A stretch of DNA of 64,000 bases from the NCBI GenBank assembly GCA_030539295.1, contig JAUNSJ010000010.1:48041-112040 (forward strand). Reading direction: 5' to 3'. The first letter of the stretch is position 1. Every line of letters starts with the position of its first letter. Shown one piece after another: positions 9,395 through 17,818 of the stretch. Source of the DNA: Planctomycetia bacterium (GTDB taxonomy: Bacteria > Planctomycetota > Planctomycetia > Pirellulales > Thermoguttaceae). Below the pieces are notes generated by a model. That model saw nothing but the letters and a program-made list of their open reading frames with translations, searched no databases and was not told the origin of the DNA. The translations under genes were made by a program, and so were the position numbers.

Positions 9395-10699
9395 ATGAAG
9401 AATCATCAGAACAGTATTCGCATCTTTCAAGAGGCCAAAGAACTCATGCCAGGCGGAGTCAACAGTCCGGCCCGCGCCTTTCTCGCCGTCGGTACAGACC
9501 CCGTCGTCATCGACCACGCCGCAGGCCCTTACCTCTTCGACGTCGATAACAACCAGTATATCGATTACGTCCTGTCCTGGGGGCCCATGATCCTCGGGCA
9601 TTGCGACCCTGTCGTTACCCGTGCTTTACACGAAGCCGTTAACCGTGGAACAAGTTACGGAGCACCCACAAACGACGAAAACCGACTCGCTCAACTCGTG
9701 CGTACGCTCGTCCCCTCGGTTGAAAAAATCCGACTCGTAAACTCCGGAACCGAGGCCACTATGAGTGCCGTCCGACTCGCTCGCGGATTCACCGGCCGCG
9801 ATAAGATTGTCAAATTCGTCGGGAACTATCACGGCCATTCCGATTCCCTGCTCGTCGCCGCCGGCAGCGCCGCGGCAACTTTCTCCGTGCCCGACTCGCC
9901 CGGCGTTACCCAAGCCAACGCCGCGGATACCATTTGCGCTCCCTATAACGATGAAGCGTTCATGACTCGACTCTTTGCTCAATTCGGCTCTCAAATCGCC
10001 GGGGTCATCGTCGAACCCGTCGCTGGAAATATGGGCTGCGTGCCAGGTTCTCTCTCTTTCCTGACAACCTTGCGCCAACTCACCGCCGAACACAACGCAC
10101 TACTCATCTTCGATGAAGTCATGTCCGGCTTTCGCGTCGCACCCGGCGGGGCACAGCAACGACTCGGAATACAGCCCGACCTGACTACCTTCGGAAAAAT
10201 TATCGGCGGCGGACTCCCCGTCGGTGCCTACGGCGGACGACTCGACCTCATGAACGCCATTATCCCCGTCGGAAAAGTCTATCAGGCAGGCACGCTCAGC
10301 GGAAATCCCCTTGCAACCGCCGCCGGCATTGCAACCCTCCAGCAACTGCTAACCGCGGGACAACCGTTCTACGACTCACTGACAGAAAAAGTTCAACGTC
10401 TCACCACCGGCTTCCAACAGGCAGCGCAAGCCGCCAGGATTCCTCTGAAAGTCCAGTCCGCCGGCGGGATGTTTACCCCCTTCTTCCTCAACGAAACGGA
10501 CCAGGAGGTCACCAGCTGGGATTCCGCCGCACGGTGCAATACCCAACGATTCGCCGCCTTCTTCCGAATCCTGCTCGAAAATGGTATTTATCCCCCTTGC
10601 AGTCAATTCGAATGCTGGTTCCTCTCGTCCCTGCACAGCGACGAGTTAATCGAAAAAACCATCGACGTGGCTGCCTTGGCATTCAAACAGATTAGCTAA
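9395..10699 (+). CDS. hemL: glutamate-1-semialdehyde 2,1-aminomutase
   Basis: A 434-residue class III aminotransferase fold enzyme that converts glutamate-1-semialdehyde to 5-aminolevulinate, the last step of the C5 route into tetrapyrroles (haem, B12). Diagnostic features are LMPGGVNSPARAF at the N-terminus, VNSGTEATMSAVRLAR, NYHGHSD, FDEVMSGFRV, and TTFGKIIGGGLPVGAYGG with the PLP lysine near residue 267. Length is typical for HemL. No Shine-Dalgarno sequence is seen before the ATG. The product feeds cobalamin synthesis, which would supply the B12-dependent reductase at 19.8-23 kb, although no B12 genes are in the window. Confidence 0.95.
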   Translation: MKNHQNSIRIFQEAKELMPGGVNSPARAFLAVGTDPVVIDHAAGPYLFDVDNNQYIDYVLSWGPMILGHCDPVVTRALHEAVNRGTSYGAPTNDENRLAQLVRTLVPSVEKIRLVNSGTEATMSAVRLARGFTGRDKIVKFVGNYHGHSDSLLVAAGSAAATFSVPDSPGVTQANAADTICAPYNDEAFMTRLFAQFGSQIAGVIVEPVAGNMGCVPGSLSFLTTLRQLTAEHNALLIFDEVMSGFRVAPGGAQQRLGIQPDLTTFGKIIGGGLPVGAYGGRLDLMNAIIPVGKVYQAGTLSGNPLATAAGIATLQQLLTAGQPFYDSLTEKVQRLTTGFQQAAQAARIPLKVQSAGGMFTPFFLNETDQEVTSWDSAARCNTQRFAAFFRILLENGIYPPCSQFECWFLSSLHSDELIEKTIDVAALAFKQIS

Positions 10700-10814
10700 A
10701 CAACCTGTTTTACTTACACTAACAAAACTAAATACTGACCCCCATTTATATAAATCGAACGTTAACACAACCGCGAGAGACGAAATTCAATTTTTGGAGT
10801 GCACAGGCAAGATT

Positions 10815-11459
10815 ATGACGCGACAAGGCTTTTTCATCGCCATCGAAGGCGGCGACGGTACCGGCAAGAGTACCCAGGTCCAGATCCTGAAAGACTGGCT
10901 CGAATCGACAGGCCACACGGTTCGCGTCTTCCGTGACCCTGGTACCACGGCGACCGGCGAGGCCATTCGGTCCATCCTGCTCGACCAGACGGACTGGCAC
11001 ATAGGGGCCGTTGCCGAAATGTTCCTCTTTATGGCCGCTCGCGCGCAATTGGTAGAAGAGGCCATTCTGCCTGCCCTGGCTCGCGGAGAAATCGTGCTGC
11101 AGGACCGGTATCTGCTTTCCACCGTCGTCTACCAAGGTTATGCCGGAGGCGTTCCCCTGACGGACGTCTGGGCTGCCGGTCGCCTTGCTATTGGCTCCGC
11201 GCTGCCTGACCTGACCTTCGTTCTCGACCTTTCTCCGCAACTGGCCCGAGAACGACTCCAGCGCCCGCTCGACCGCATGGAGCTTAAAGGGAAAGAATAC
11301 CACGACCGGGTCCGCGACGGCTTTCTGGCCTGTGCCCGGCTCTGGCGCGAAACCTTTCCCACAGGAGAAATCTGCGTTCTTGACGCCAACAGGTCCGCAA
11401 TCGAGTTGGCAAAAAGAATCCGGGAGGAAGTGGAAAAATTCGCTTTGCAACGAAAATGA
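10815..11459 (+). CDS. tmk: thymidylate kinase
   Basis: A 214-residue dTMP kinase that makes dTDP in the cytoplasm for dTTP synthesis. The P-loop EGGDGTGKST lies at residues 10-19. The DRY-type motif (LQDRYLLSTVVYQG) and the LID-like LARERLQRPLDRME are in the right order. ATG 10815 is preferred over the TTG at 10794 because the core fold begins directly with QGFFIAIEGG. A GGAG about 15 bases upstream is a weak ribosome site. It follows hemL in the same direction after a 115-base AT-rich gap. Confidence 0.93.
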   Translation: MTRQGFFIAIEGGDGTGKSTQVQILKDWLESTGHTVRVFRDPGTTATGEAIRSILLDQTDWHIGAVAEMFLFMAARAQLVEEAILPALARGEIVLQDRYLLSTVVYQGYAGGVPLTDVWAAGRLAIGSALPDLTFVLDLSPQLARERLQRPLDRMELKGKEYHDRVRDGFLACARLWRETFPTGEICVLDANRSAIELAKRIREEVEKFALQRK

Positions 11460-11535
11460 GAGTAAAATGACTCCTTTTTCTCCCGTTTTTTCCGCAAATC
11501 ATGTCTTTTTTATTGAGGAACCGCAAAAGCCCCCC

Positions 11536-11563
11536 TTGTTGCTTCCTGTTTTGCTGCTAAAAT
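11536..11563 (+). promoter_or_regulatory. promoter of the rplM-rpsI operon
   Basis: TTGTTG at 11536-11541, a 16-base spacer and TAAAAT at 11558-11563, about 130 bases before rplM. Placed by consensus only. The long leader between it and rplM could carry L13 feedback control, but I see no clear structure. Confidence 0.5.
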
Positions 11564-11696
11564 ATGGCTTTTGTAGAAGTCAGTCTTTAACTTTCCTTAA
11601 GTGCTCTTGCTCTGCAATATTCCATTCAAGGAAGAGTCCTTGGGGGCAATGCAGGCAAACACAGGAACCAGGATAATTCGAGAGAGAGTTTGTACG

Positions 11697-12134
11697 ATGG
11701 ACAAAACTTACATGGCAAAGCCCGGCGAAGTCGAGCAAAAGTGGTGGTTGGTGGACGCGACGGACAAGGTGGTCGGTCGTTTGGCGAGTGATATCGCTAT
11801 GGTCCTTATGGGTAAGCATCGCCCGACCTATACCCCCCATGTCGACACCGGCGATTACATTATCGTAACGAATGTGGATAAAGTCGTTTTTACCGGCAAA
11901 AAGTGGGATAACAAACGATATACATGGAATACGGGATATCCCGGGCTGCGCAGTGAAACCGCTCGTGAACGCTTCGACGCCAAGCCGGAAATGATTCTCC
12001 GGGAAGCTGTTCGTCGCATGCTCCCCAAGAACAAGCTCGCTGTCAAAATGCTCGATAAGATGAAGCTTTACACCAGCGAACAGGAACATCGACATCAGGC
12101 ACAGTGCCCCCAAAAGCTCGATTTGGGTAAGTGA
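11697..12134 (+). CDS. rplM: 50S ribosomal protein L13
   Basis: A 145-residue large-subunit protein. The start at ATG 11697 has a purine-rich GAGAGAG just upstream and gives the usual L13 length; a longer open frame from 11601 is not supported. Family signatures are WWLVDATDKVVGRLAS, GKHRPTYTPHVDTGDYIIV, and the C-terminal block AVRRMLPKNKLAVKMLDKMKLY. It pairs with rpsI downstream in the universal L13-S9 operon. Confidence 0.96.
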   Translation: MDKTYMAKPGEVEQKWWLVDATDKVVGRLASDIAMVLMGKHRPTYTPHVDTGDYIIVTNVDKVVFTGKKWDNKRYTWNTGYPGLRSETARERFDAKPEMILREAVRRMLPKNKLAVKMLDKMKLYTSEQEHRHQAQCPQKLDLGK

Positions 12135-12239
12135 TTTTTGTACTTCTTGTGCTCACCCTTCCCGGGTTGCGTTACACCTGATGGGCGGGCACACTACCAA
12201 CCGGAATAATAAGGCGAATAATCAAAAAAGGAATATCAG

Positions 12240-12665
12240 ATGATTAAACGTGGTAATTACGTGCTTGAGGGTAATGGCAAAAATGATAAACTTGGGACAG
12301 GACGTCGCAAAACGGCCGTTGCCCGCGTTCGAATTCGTCCCGGTCAGGGCCGCATTAGTGTCAATAACAGGGAATTCGAAGAATTCTTCCGCACGGAACA
12401 GCTCCGCGCTGCCGTTTTGGCTCCCTTGCTCGAAACCGAAAAACGGGACTCCGTCGACGTCGTTATTACCGTCTCTGGCGGTGGTACGACCGGTCAGGCC
12501 GACGCCTGCAAGCTCGGAATCGCTCGTGGCCTGAAAGAATTCGACCCCGAAGTTGAGCCGAAATTACGCGAAAAGAGTCTCCTTACTCGGGACGCTCGTG
12601 AAGTCGAACGCAAAAAGTACGGTCTGCGAAAAGCTCGTCGTGGTACCCAGTTCTCCAAACGTTAA
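12240..12665 (+). CDS. rpsI: 30S ribosomal protein S9
   Basis: A 141-residue small-subunit protein whose basic tail reaches the P site. LGTGRRKTAVARVRIRPGQG near the N-terminus, the central VSGGGTTGQADACKLGIARGL and the conserved end KKYGLRKARRGTQFSKR identify it. It lies 105 bases after rplM. Transcription probably ends at the hairpin at 12712-12746. Confidence 0.97.
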   Translation: MIKRGNYVLEGNGKNDKLGTGRRKTAVARVRIRPGQGRISVNNREFEEFFRTEQLRAAVLAPLLETEKRDSVDVVITVSGGGTTGQADACKLGIARGLKEFDPEVEPKLREKSLLTRDAREVERKKYGLRKARRGTQFSKR

Positions 12666-12711
12666 TCCGGGTTACCCTGCTCGCCGGTTGTCCGGCTCGA
12701 ATCTTCCAGTC

Positions 12712-12746
12712 AAAAGCCGCTTTCTTCCCAGAAGGCGGCTTTTTTT
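12712..12746 (+). terminator. Rho-independent terminator after rpsI
   Basis: AAAAGCCGC (12712-12720) pairs with GCGGCTTTT (12735-12743), 14-base loop, followed by more T residues to 12746. On the minus strand the same stem also ends in a T-rich stretch, so it may serve the convergent portal gene too. Confidence 0.85.
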
Positions 12747-12842
12747 ACGCCCGAACAAAGCAAGCGGATCCTCTCCCGTTCTTCACACTTACGGAAAAGG
12801 ACCTTTTACCGGACCTGCCTGTGATAAAATCACTTGGCCATC

Positions 12843-14348
12843 TTAATTTGGACAGTCCCCAGCCATTCCCGTCCCGCTCTCCGACGCGGTCTGACAAGTG
12901 CTGTCCAACTTCTGCAATTCATTGTCCTCAAAGGAGGTAAAGGCATTGGGCACGGATTTTTCCAGAAGGGAATACAAATTCTTTTTACTCAAAAGCGGAC
13001 CGCCATTATCGGCCGTCGCGTTATGCTGCATAAGAGAAACAACGGCGTTTAAAGGCGACGCATTTCCGAAATAACCGATATCACTACGGCAGGAAATTCG
13101 GTCTGCCGCCTCCTGACTGCTCGCTCCGGCCCAAATGGCGGCAAAGACCAATTGCTCTTCCAGGGCAAGCGAACCGGTCTGGTCGATGGCGGCTATGGCG
13201 GCCGTGCCACTGGTCGCGCGCAGCGTTATGGCCTCGCCGGAACTGTTCGCTCCAGCCCCACCGAGCAATTCGCGAATCGACGTGTACCGCAGTGACTGCT
13301 TCATCTCATCTTTCGCGTTACGCATTTCCGCCAGTCCTGCCCCGGATGTCTCCAGGAGCGATACGGTCACCGGATGCTCACCACTGGTCCGCGGCCATAT
13401 GGCGTCGCCAAGAAAGAAATCCTTGTCTACCTTGTCCGCATTCGCGACCGAGAGCGTTGGACTCGCAAAATTCCAGATCGCCTTCTTATACAGGGAGTCC
13501 ACCTGATACAGACCTATTGCAATATTGGCAACATCCAGGAACGGTGGCTCCTGCCAGTTATCAATTCCCAAGCGATTCACGTTGCAAACCGTAAAGGGAA
13601 TAAACTTCAATCTTTTCCCTTTGAACATCGGATAGACGACATTCTGGCCCGGCTCCAATAAATTAAATGACCCCCAGTCGGACAGGACCTGACTCCCGTC
13701 GAGCACTGCCTGATAATAATCACCATTTTTATCCAGCGCCAACACACGCAATCGCGACCGCAACTGCCAGGTCTTCGTCTCGGGAATAAACTCGTTTCCC
13801 GTCTCGTCCAAGAGGACCCAGCGCAGTGCCGTCGCCCCATTCTCGACCCTGTCGCCCGACTCACCATCCAAAATTTTCAGTGCCGGGTACTCCGTAATAA
13901 TGAAACGCGGATGCAAGCCTTCAGGATCCGTCGCAACGTCCAGCAGGAGACCATAACGGCCATAAAGTGCCTGATTAAAATTCAATCGCCACTTCAGGCC
14001 TTTCAGACCGTCATTGTGCAAATTTCCGTATATATTCAGCTCGCGTACCTCACGCGGCGACTCCGAATCGTCCCGAGCACCAAACGCCACTTTCAAGGGA
14101 TTCTTCTGCATGAGCCCAACAACATCGTCAATCGTCGGCTTAAACAGATTTTCGTAAATCGCGTAGCGCTTTCGAAATTCATACAGCGACACCTCTCCCT
14201 GCGCCAAACGGATCATTTCTTTCTTCTCACGTGATGAAACGGGCAGATATTCCATGGCGCGGGGACCATTCTTGATGGAAACGGTCCCGGAATAACAATC
14301 GGTTACGGTCATCCAATTCGCTTTCATCAATTCATAATTCAAATTCAT
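12843..14348 (-). CDS. phage portal-like protein (DUF4055)
   Basis: A 501-residue protein, last gene of a four-gene phage packaging cassette. The N-terminal region with the sequence AYENLFKPTIDDVVGLMQK-like (YAIYENLFKPTIDDVVG), then LKWRLNFNQALYGRYGLLLD and a repeated LEQLVFAAIWAG helix, fits the DUF4055 family of portal proteins, the dodecameric DNA gate at the capsid vertex. The length is full for the family and the frame is intact. A good ribosome site (AGGAGA) precedes ATG 14348. No capsid or scaffold gene follows: its downstream neighbour is the convergent rpsI. Family assignment is from memory of the pattern, not from a search. Confidence 0.7.
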   Translation of the reverse strand: MNLNYELMKANWMTVTDCYSGTVSIKNGPRAMEYLPVSSREKKEMIRLAQGEVSLYEFRKRYAIYENLFKPTIDDVVGLMQKNPLKVAFGARDDSESPREVRELNIYGNLHNDGLKGLKWRLNFNQALYGRYGLLLDVATDPEGLHPRFIITEYPALKILDGESGDRVENGATALRWVLLDETGNEFIPETKTWQLRSRLRVLALDKNGDYYQAVLDGSQVLSDWGSFNLLEPGQNVVYPMFKGKRLKFIPFTVCNVNRLGIDNWQEPPFLDVANIAIGLYQVDSLYKKAIWNFASPTLSVANADKVDKDFFLGDAIWPRTSGEHPVTVSLLETSGAGLAEMRNAKDEMKQSLRYTSIRELLGGAGANSSGEAITLRATSGTAAIAAIDQTGSLALEEQLVFAAIWAGASSQEAADRISCRSDIGYFGNASPLNAVVSLMQHNATADNGGPLLSKKNLYSLLEKSVPNAFTSFEDNELQKLDSTCQTASESGTGMAGDCPN

Positions 14349-14422
14349 TTTTCTCTTCTCCTGAAGGTTTCTATAGTTGCAAATAGTTTTCTTTTCACAA
14401 AATACGCAAAAACTGTATGATT

Positions 14423-14839
14423 TTACATTACCGGCAGTTGCTCATTCCCGGCGAATCGTTTGAGGAAACGACGCAGACCGTCGCTTGTCCATTCAGCATT
14501 ATTGGCCCGGCACCATCGTCGATAAGCGAGAACCTGCATATATCTCGCTTGTGCTTTCGGGGCAAGTTGTAACTGAAGAACAATCTTTCTCCGTTTCCGC
14601 TTTCGTTTCGGCTGGTCTTGTAAAGGTTTTTTGCTTCGCTTTACGGTCAGCCCCAATTCGTATCGCAACCGATACACATAATGTTTGGAGAAACCGTGTT
14701 CCTTTATGAGTACATGCGGGGGGTAATCCGCGGCCAGCAAAGCGAGAATCACATTCATCTTGTTCAGGCAGGACCGCCCCTTCTCTGTTCTTCTGCGATG
14801 ACATCCTTCTATGACGTTATTTCTGGAACAGACTTCCAT
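14423..14839 (-). CDS. small basic protein of the packaging cassette
   Basis: A 138-residue protein between the large terminase and the portal. The start at ATG 14839 is set by an excellent AAGGAG six bases upstream; an open frame reaching 14911 would overlap the terminase. It is very basic in the middle (KRSKK and PKRKRKRRK). A helix-turn-helix-like stretch lies near residues 30-60 (LLAADYPPHVLIKEHGFSKH, then YVYRLRYELGL), which suggests DNA binding. The C-terminal half contains RRWCRANNAEWTSDGLRRFLKRF. I do not recognise a named family. Its place within the cassette suggests a packaging or regulatory accessory. Confidence 0.6.
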   Translation of the reverse strand: MEVCSRNNVIEGCHRRRTEKGRSCLNKMNVILALLAADYPPHVLIKEHGFSKHYVYRLRYELGLTVKRSKKPLQDQPKRKRKRRKIVLQLQLAPKAQARYMQVLAYRRWCRANNAEWTSDGLRRFLKRFAGNEQLPVM

Positions 14840-14888
14840 AACACACTCCTTTTCTGCTATTCTTTGTGAACATAGTTTACACTGTCTG

Positions 14889-16181
14889 TTAAACAAATCG
14901 GAAATTTCCAATTTCTATTGTGGACTTACGCGTCAGCTCGGTCAATCCCCATACAAGGGCATCCATACGGTCAGGCGAATCTTCCAGTTCTCCTCCCGCG
15001 TAACTGCACAACTCCTCCTCGAGTTCCGGAAACGCACCCACATGGTGCACCAGGCCCTGTTCATACAGCCCGGCGATAGGCTCCGCACGGATGATCTTGC
15101 CTCGGCTTGCGTGCACTCTCTTGACCGGGAGCGACGCCTCGACGTTCTCCAGAACAGAGACGACCAAGTCTCCGCCCTGATTCACTTCCGCGACGACGCG
15201 GTCCGCCTGAAATCGATGATACGCCTCAACAACGCGACGCGCCCACTGCACGGGCGTACCCACCAGACTGTAATCGGCAAGCACATAATAATGTACTCGC
15301 GAGGACTCCTCCTGCTTCCGGCCCACAACGACTATTCCTGTATGGTCACTTCGCTCCGTGTGCGTTACAGCCGGGTCAACCGCAACGACAATTCGCTCAA
15401 GGTCATCCGGAATCTCGTTAATGCGGTACGGATCGATCATGGTTTCCGAACGCCATAGTGCGTTTTCACACACCTCTGACCAGTTCCCGTTCACAAAACG
15501 GTCGCGCGACCGCCCGGTCAAGGCGCCCAGAGTCTTCTCCAAATAATCGCGACTTATATTTCTCGCGTTATCACCGGGATTCATTCGGAATGAAACGAAA
15601 TCGTCAGCGAACGGCAGAGGCGTGCGATCTTCACAAACTTTCTCTACGAACATGCGGTAGACCCAGTGATTCTTCGGAGTCGGATTACAATCGTAGTAGC
15701 AGCGATTACGCCAGTGCAAAACTTTCATGGCCAGACGCGTCTTCGCTATTTCTATCGAGGTATAGGGAATCTGAGACACTTCGTTAAAATAAATTAATCC
15801 ATATTCCTTACCAAGAATTTTTTCAACCCGGGCAGAGTCATCAAGTCCGCCAAACCAGATCTGTGAGCCATTTCCAATCTCCAGATACAGGTCACTTTTA
15901 TTGAGCATTTTTTCGAAGCCCGCGCGATCTATCTTGAACCGAAGGCGAAGCACCTTCGGAAAAGTATCCAGCAGAATAGACTCCCGGACATCCTTGAGAT
16001 AGCGACGAAGGATCGCGACCCGAAGCCCGGGAAACTGCACCGCGGCCATCATAACATTAGCGCATATTACGAACGTCTTCCCCGAACGACTGCCTCCAAA
16101 GAGCATAACGTTCCCGGCAGGACCATTGAGTAATCGAATCGCCGCTCGCTGCGCCTTCGTGTATTGAAAATTATCACTCAT
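14889..16181 (-). CDS. phage terminase large subunit
   Basis: A 430-residue packaging motor: an ATPase that pumps DNA into proheads plus a nuclease that cuts concatemers. The Walker A GGSRSGKT is near residues 29-36, the Walker B-like LIYFNEVSQIP near 125, and the coupling CYYDCNPTPKNHW near 155. The RNase H-like nuclease domain shows VVAVDPAVTH, VVAEVNQGGD and a final DSPDRMDALVWGL that supply acidic metal ligands. I start at ATG 16181 (AAGGAGG nine bases upstream); this overlaps the upstream gene by the 8 bases ATGAGTGA, indicating translational coupling. All key residues appear intact. Confidence 0.92.
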   Translation of the reverse strand: MSDNFQYTKAQRAAIRLLNGPAGNVMLFGGSRSGKTFVICANVMMAAVQFPGLRVAILRRYLKDVRESILLDTFPKVLRLRFKIDRAGFEKMLNKSDLYLEIGNGSQIWFGGLDDSARVEKILGKEYGLIYFNEVSQIPYTSIEIAKTRLAMKVLHWRNRCYYDCNPTPKNHWVYRMFVEKVCEDRTPLPFADDFVSFRMNPGDNARNISRDYLEKTLGALTGRSRDRFVNGNWSEVCENALWRSETMIDPYRINEIPDDLERIVVAVDPAVTHTERSDHTGIVVVGRKQEESSRVHYYVLADYSLVGTPVQWARRVVEAYHRFQADRVVAEVNQGGDLVVSVLENVEASLPVKRVHASRGKIIRAEPIAGLYEQGLVHHVGAFPELEEELCSYAGGELEDSPDRMDALVWGLTELTRKSTIEIGNFRFV

Positions 16182-16572
16182 CACGATCATCCTCCTTCCC
16201 TTCGAGCATAAGGGATTCTTCGGGCGACAGTTCCAGACGTTCGCACAACGGCACGGCTAGTTCCTGCCTCTTTACGTAGCCGCGATCCTTCCCCTGGGTC
16301 TCCAGAAAGAAGCGGATGAGACGTTCGTTTCCCGTACCAATCTTTTCGAACATCTTCGCTTCCACAAAATCGAGCATACGCTCTCGCGCGTGGACAACCG
16401 CCTTGGCAAAGCGGTGATCCTCCTGCATCCATTGATGAACCGTTTCTTCCGGTATATTCAGATCGGAACAGGCAAGAGAGACAATTCCGAAACGACTGCG
16501 CAGTCGGACGAGAAACTCTTCTTGAGGTGACGTCTTACCGCTATTTACAGAAAATGTTGTGGAGGTGGACAT
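16174..16572 (-). CDS. phage terminase small subunit-like protein
   Basis: A 132-residue protein directly upstream of and overlapping the large terminase gene. After a short polar leader it has a helix-turn-helix of terminase small-subunit type (RSRFGIVSLACSDLNI, then PEETVHQWMQED) and a helical segment VHARERMLDFVEAKMFEKI that resembles the oligomerisation region of such proteins. Expected role: recognising the packaging site and loading DNA onto the large subunit. ATG 16572 is chosen with AAGGAG 12 bases upstream; the longer open frame to 16779 has no supporting site and an unlikely N-terminus. Confidence 0.75.
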   Translation of the reverse strand: MSTSTTFSVNSGKTSPQEEFLVRLRSRFGIVSLACSDLNIPEETVHQWMQEDHRFAKAVVHARERMLDFVEAKMFEKIGTGNERLIRFFLETQGKDRGYVKRQELAVPLCERLELSPEESLMLEGKEDDRDE

Positions 16573-16603
16573 AAGGTGACATTCTCCTTCCAATATATAA
16601 TCC

Positions 16604-16614
16604 GTGTCTGACAC
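16604..16614. promoter_or_regulatory. candidate operator palindrome before the terminase genes
   Basis: GTGTCTGACAC is a perfect palindrome around one central base. It stands 32 bases before the small-terminase start and directly beside the AT-rich TTATAT that could be its -10. A related half-site GAGACAC lies ten bases further upstream. A repressor site is an inference from position. Confidence 0.35.
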
Positions 16615-16874
16615 TGGGAGTGAGACACGAATGTGGACATTTTGAAAAATCGAGTCGCACAAAATGCGAAAAGCGAACAGAGAGCCGTAATCGAAATTCG
16701 ATCTACTCCCTGTACCGCGTAAGACAATCTTACAGAAGATACTAAAAAAAAGAAGGCATGAAGACGACATATGGGCCACATATGGCCAGGTGTGCCCGGA
16801 TTCATGCCAGTCTTAATCAAGAGACTATCGCGACGTCCTCACAACGTCCAGCCCGGGACACAGCACCCGGCACA

Positions 16875-16899
16875 CAAAAGGCCCCGGCACAGGGCCCTT
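16875..16899 (-). terminator. terminator of the recA operon
   Basis: On the minus strand AAGGGCCC, a six-base loop TGTGCC and GGGGCCTTTT form a GC-rich stem with one bulge followed by a T-run. It lies about 20 bases after the stop of the KaiC-like gene. Confidence 0.65.
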
Positions 16900-16917
16900 C
16901 GTGGGATGCAGACGCCT

Positions 16918-17799
16918 TCAGTTCAGAAAAAGCCCATGCTCATTAATGTCGTAGAACATAATTTCGTCCGGACAGACACTACCGCGATGCTTGGAGACAT
17001 ACAGACCGCGACGGAAGCGAGTCCCTTCACGAATTTTTCCCATATAGATGATCGTATTGGCCGCCGCCAGCAAGTCGCCTTCTTCCAGAGGTTTCTCAAT
17101 CATGGAGTCCAGCGACGTTTCCGACGTCGTATACAAGACGAGGCAGCCGACCGCATGCGGCGGGTACAAACGCTCGGCAATCGTATCCGCCCAGCTCCGA
17201 TAGAACTGCCGAAACAGGTCCCGGGCAACCCATTCCGGCTCCTTCTGCACAATCTGATGATACAAATACTCAAGCAGTTCAAACTGAATGGAATCGCCCT
17301 GGCGACTGACCGGCTCTATACCATCGATAATAAAACGTCGCGTCCCGCGTATGAACTGCGAGAAGAGAAAATCGATCGTCGAATCCAGATGCCGCGTCAG
17401 GTCCGACTTCCAGTCGAGCCACTGGTCGAAATCAAGGTCGCGACGCGTGACCCTGCGACCCTGCCGCGACAGTGCCGGGAAATAGTCACCCAGTTCACGA
17501 TTCGGGTCAAAAACAGACGCCGGGTCAAACTGCCCCGACAGCGCCTGTTCCTTAAGGGACCAGTTAAAAAGTCGCGACGCGTAGTCCTCGTGATTTTGCG
17601 AGTCGCCTCGGGCTGTCAGGTCAACGATAAATCCACGCCGCCCCTCTTGCTCCAGCCCCGCGTTCAGGTACGAAAGACCAAATTGCGTCTTGCCGATTCC
17701 CGACGCGCCTACCAGTACGGTCATTGTCCCTGGCAGGAAGCCACCACCCAGCCGGGCATCCAGTCCGGCTATTCCTGTTGCCAATCGCTCTTGTGTCAT
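16918..17799 (-). CDS. KaiC/Rad55-type RecA-superfamily ATPase
   Basis: A 293-residue P-loop ATPase placed 19 bases downstream of recA. It opens with the KaiC/RadA-like LATGIAGLDARLGGGFLPG, then Walker A GASGIGKT (residues 31-38), and a Walker B-like RRFIIDGIEPVS near residue 150. It lacks the N-terminal and DNA-binding C-terminal domains of RecA, the zinc finger of RadA and a second KaiC domain. The inserted DYASRLFNWSLKEQ region is unusual. A role as RecA mediator/paralogue or as signalling ATPase is inferred from the operon. ATG 17799 is chosen because the conserved domain begins there; an open frame to 17850 would overlap recA. Confidence 0.7.
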   Translation of the reverse strand: MTQERLATGIAGLDARLGGGFLPGTMTVLVGASGIGKTQFGLSYLNAGLEQEGRRGFIVDLTARGDSQNHEDYASRLFNWSLKEQALSGQFDPASVFDPNRELGDYFPALSRQGRRVTRRDLDFDQWLDWKSDLTRHLDSTIDFLFSQFIRGTRRFIIDGIEPVSRQGDSIQFELLEYLYHQIVQKEPEWVARDLFRQFYRSWADTIAERLYPPHAVGCLVLYTTSETSLDSMIEKPLEEGDLLAAANTIIYMGKIREGTRFRRGLYVSKHRGSVCPDEIMFYDINEHGLFLN

Positions 17800-17818
17800 A
17801 ACCACGTATCCGTCTGTT

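Noticed and set aside
14811..15458. 215-codon plus-strand frame over the terminase region
   Set aside because: It runs antisense to a well-supported large terminase with catalytic motifs.
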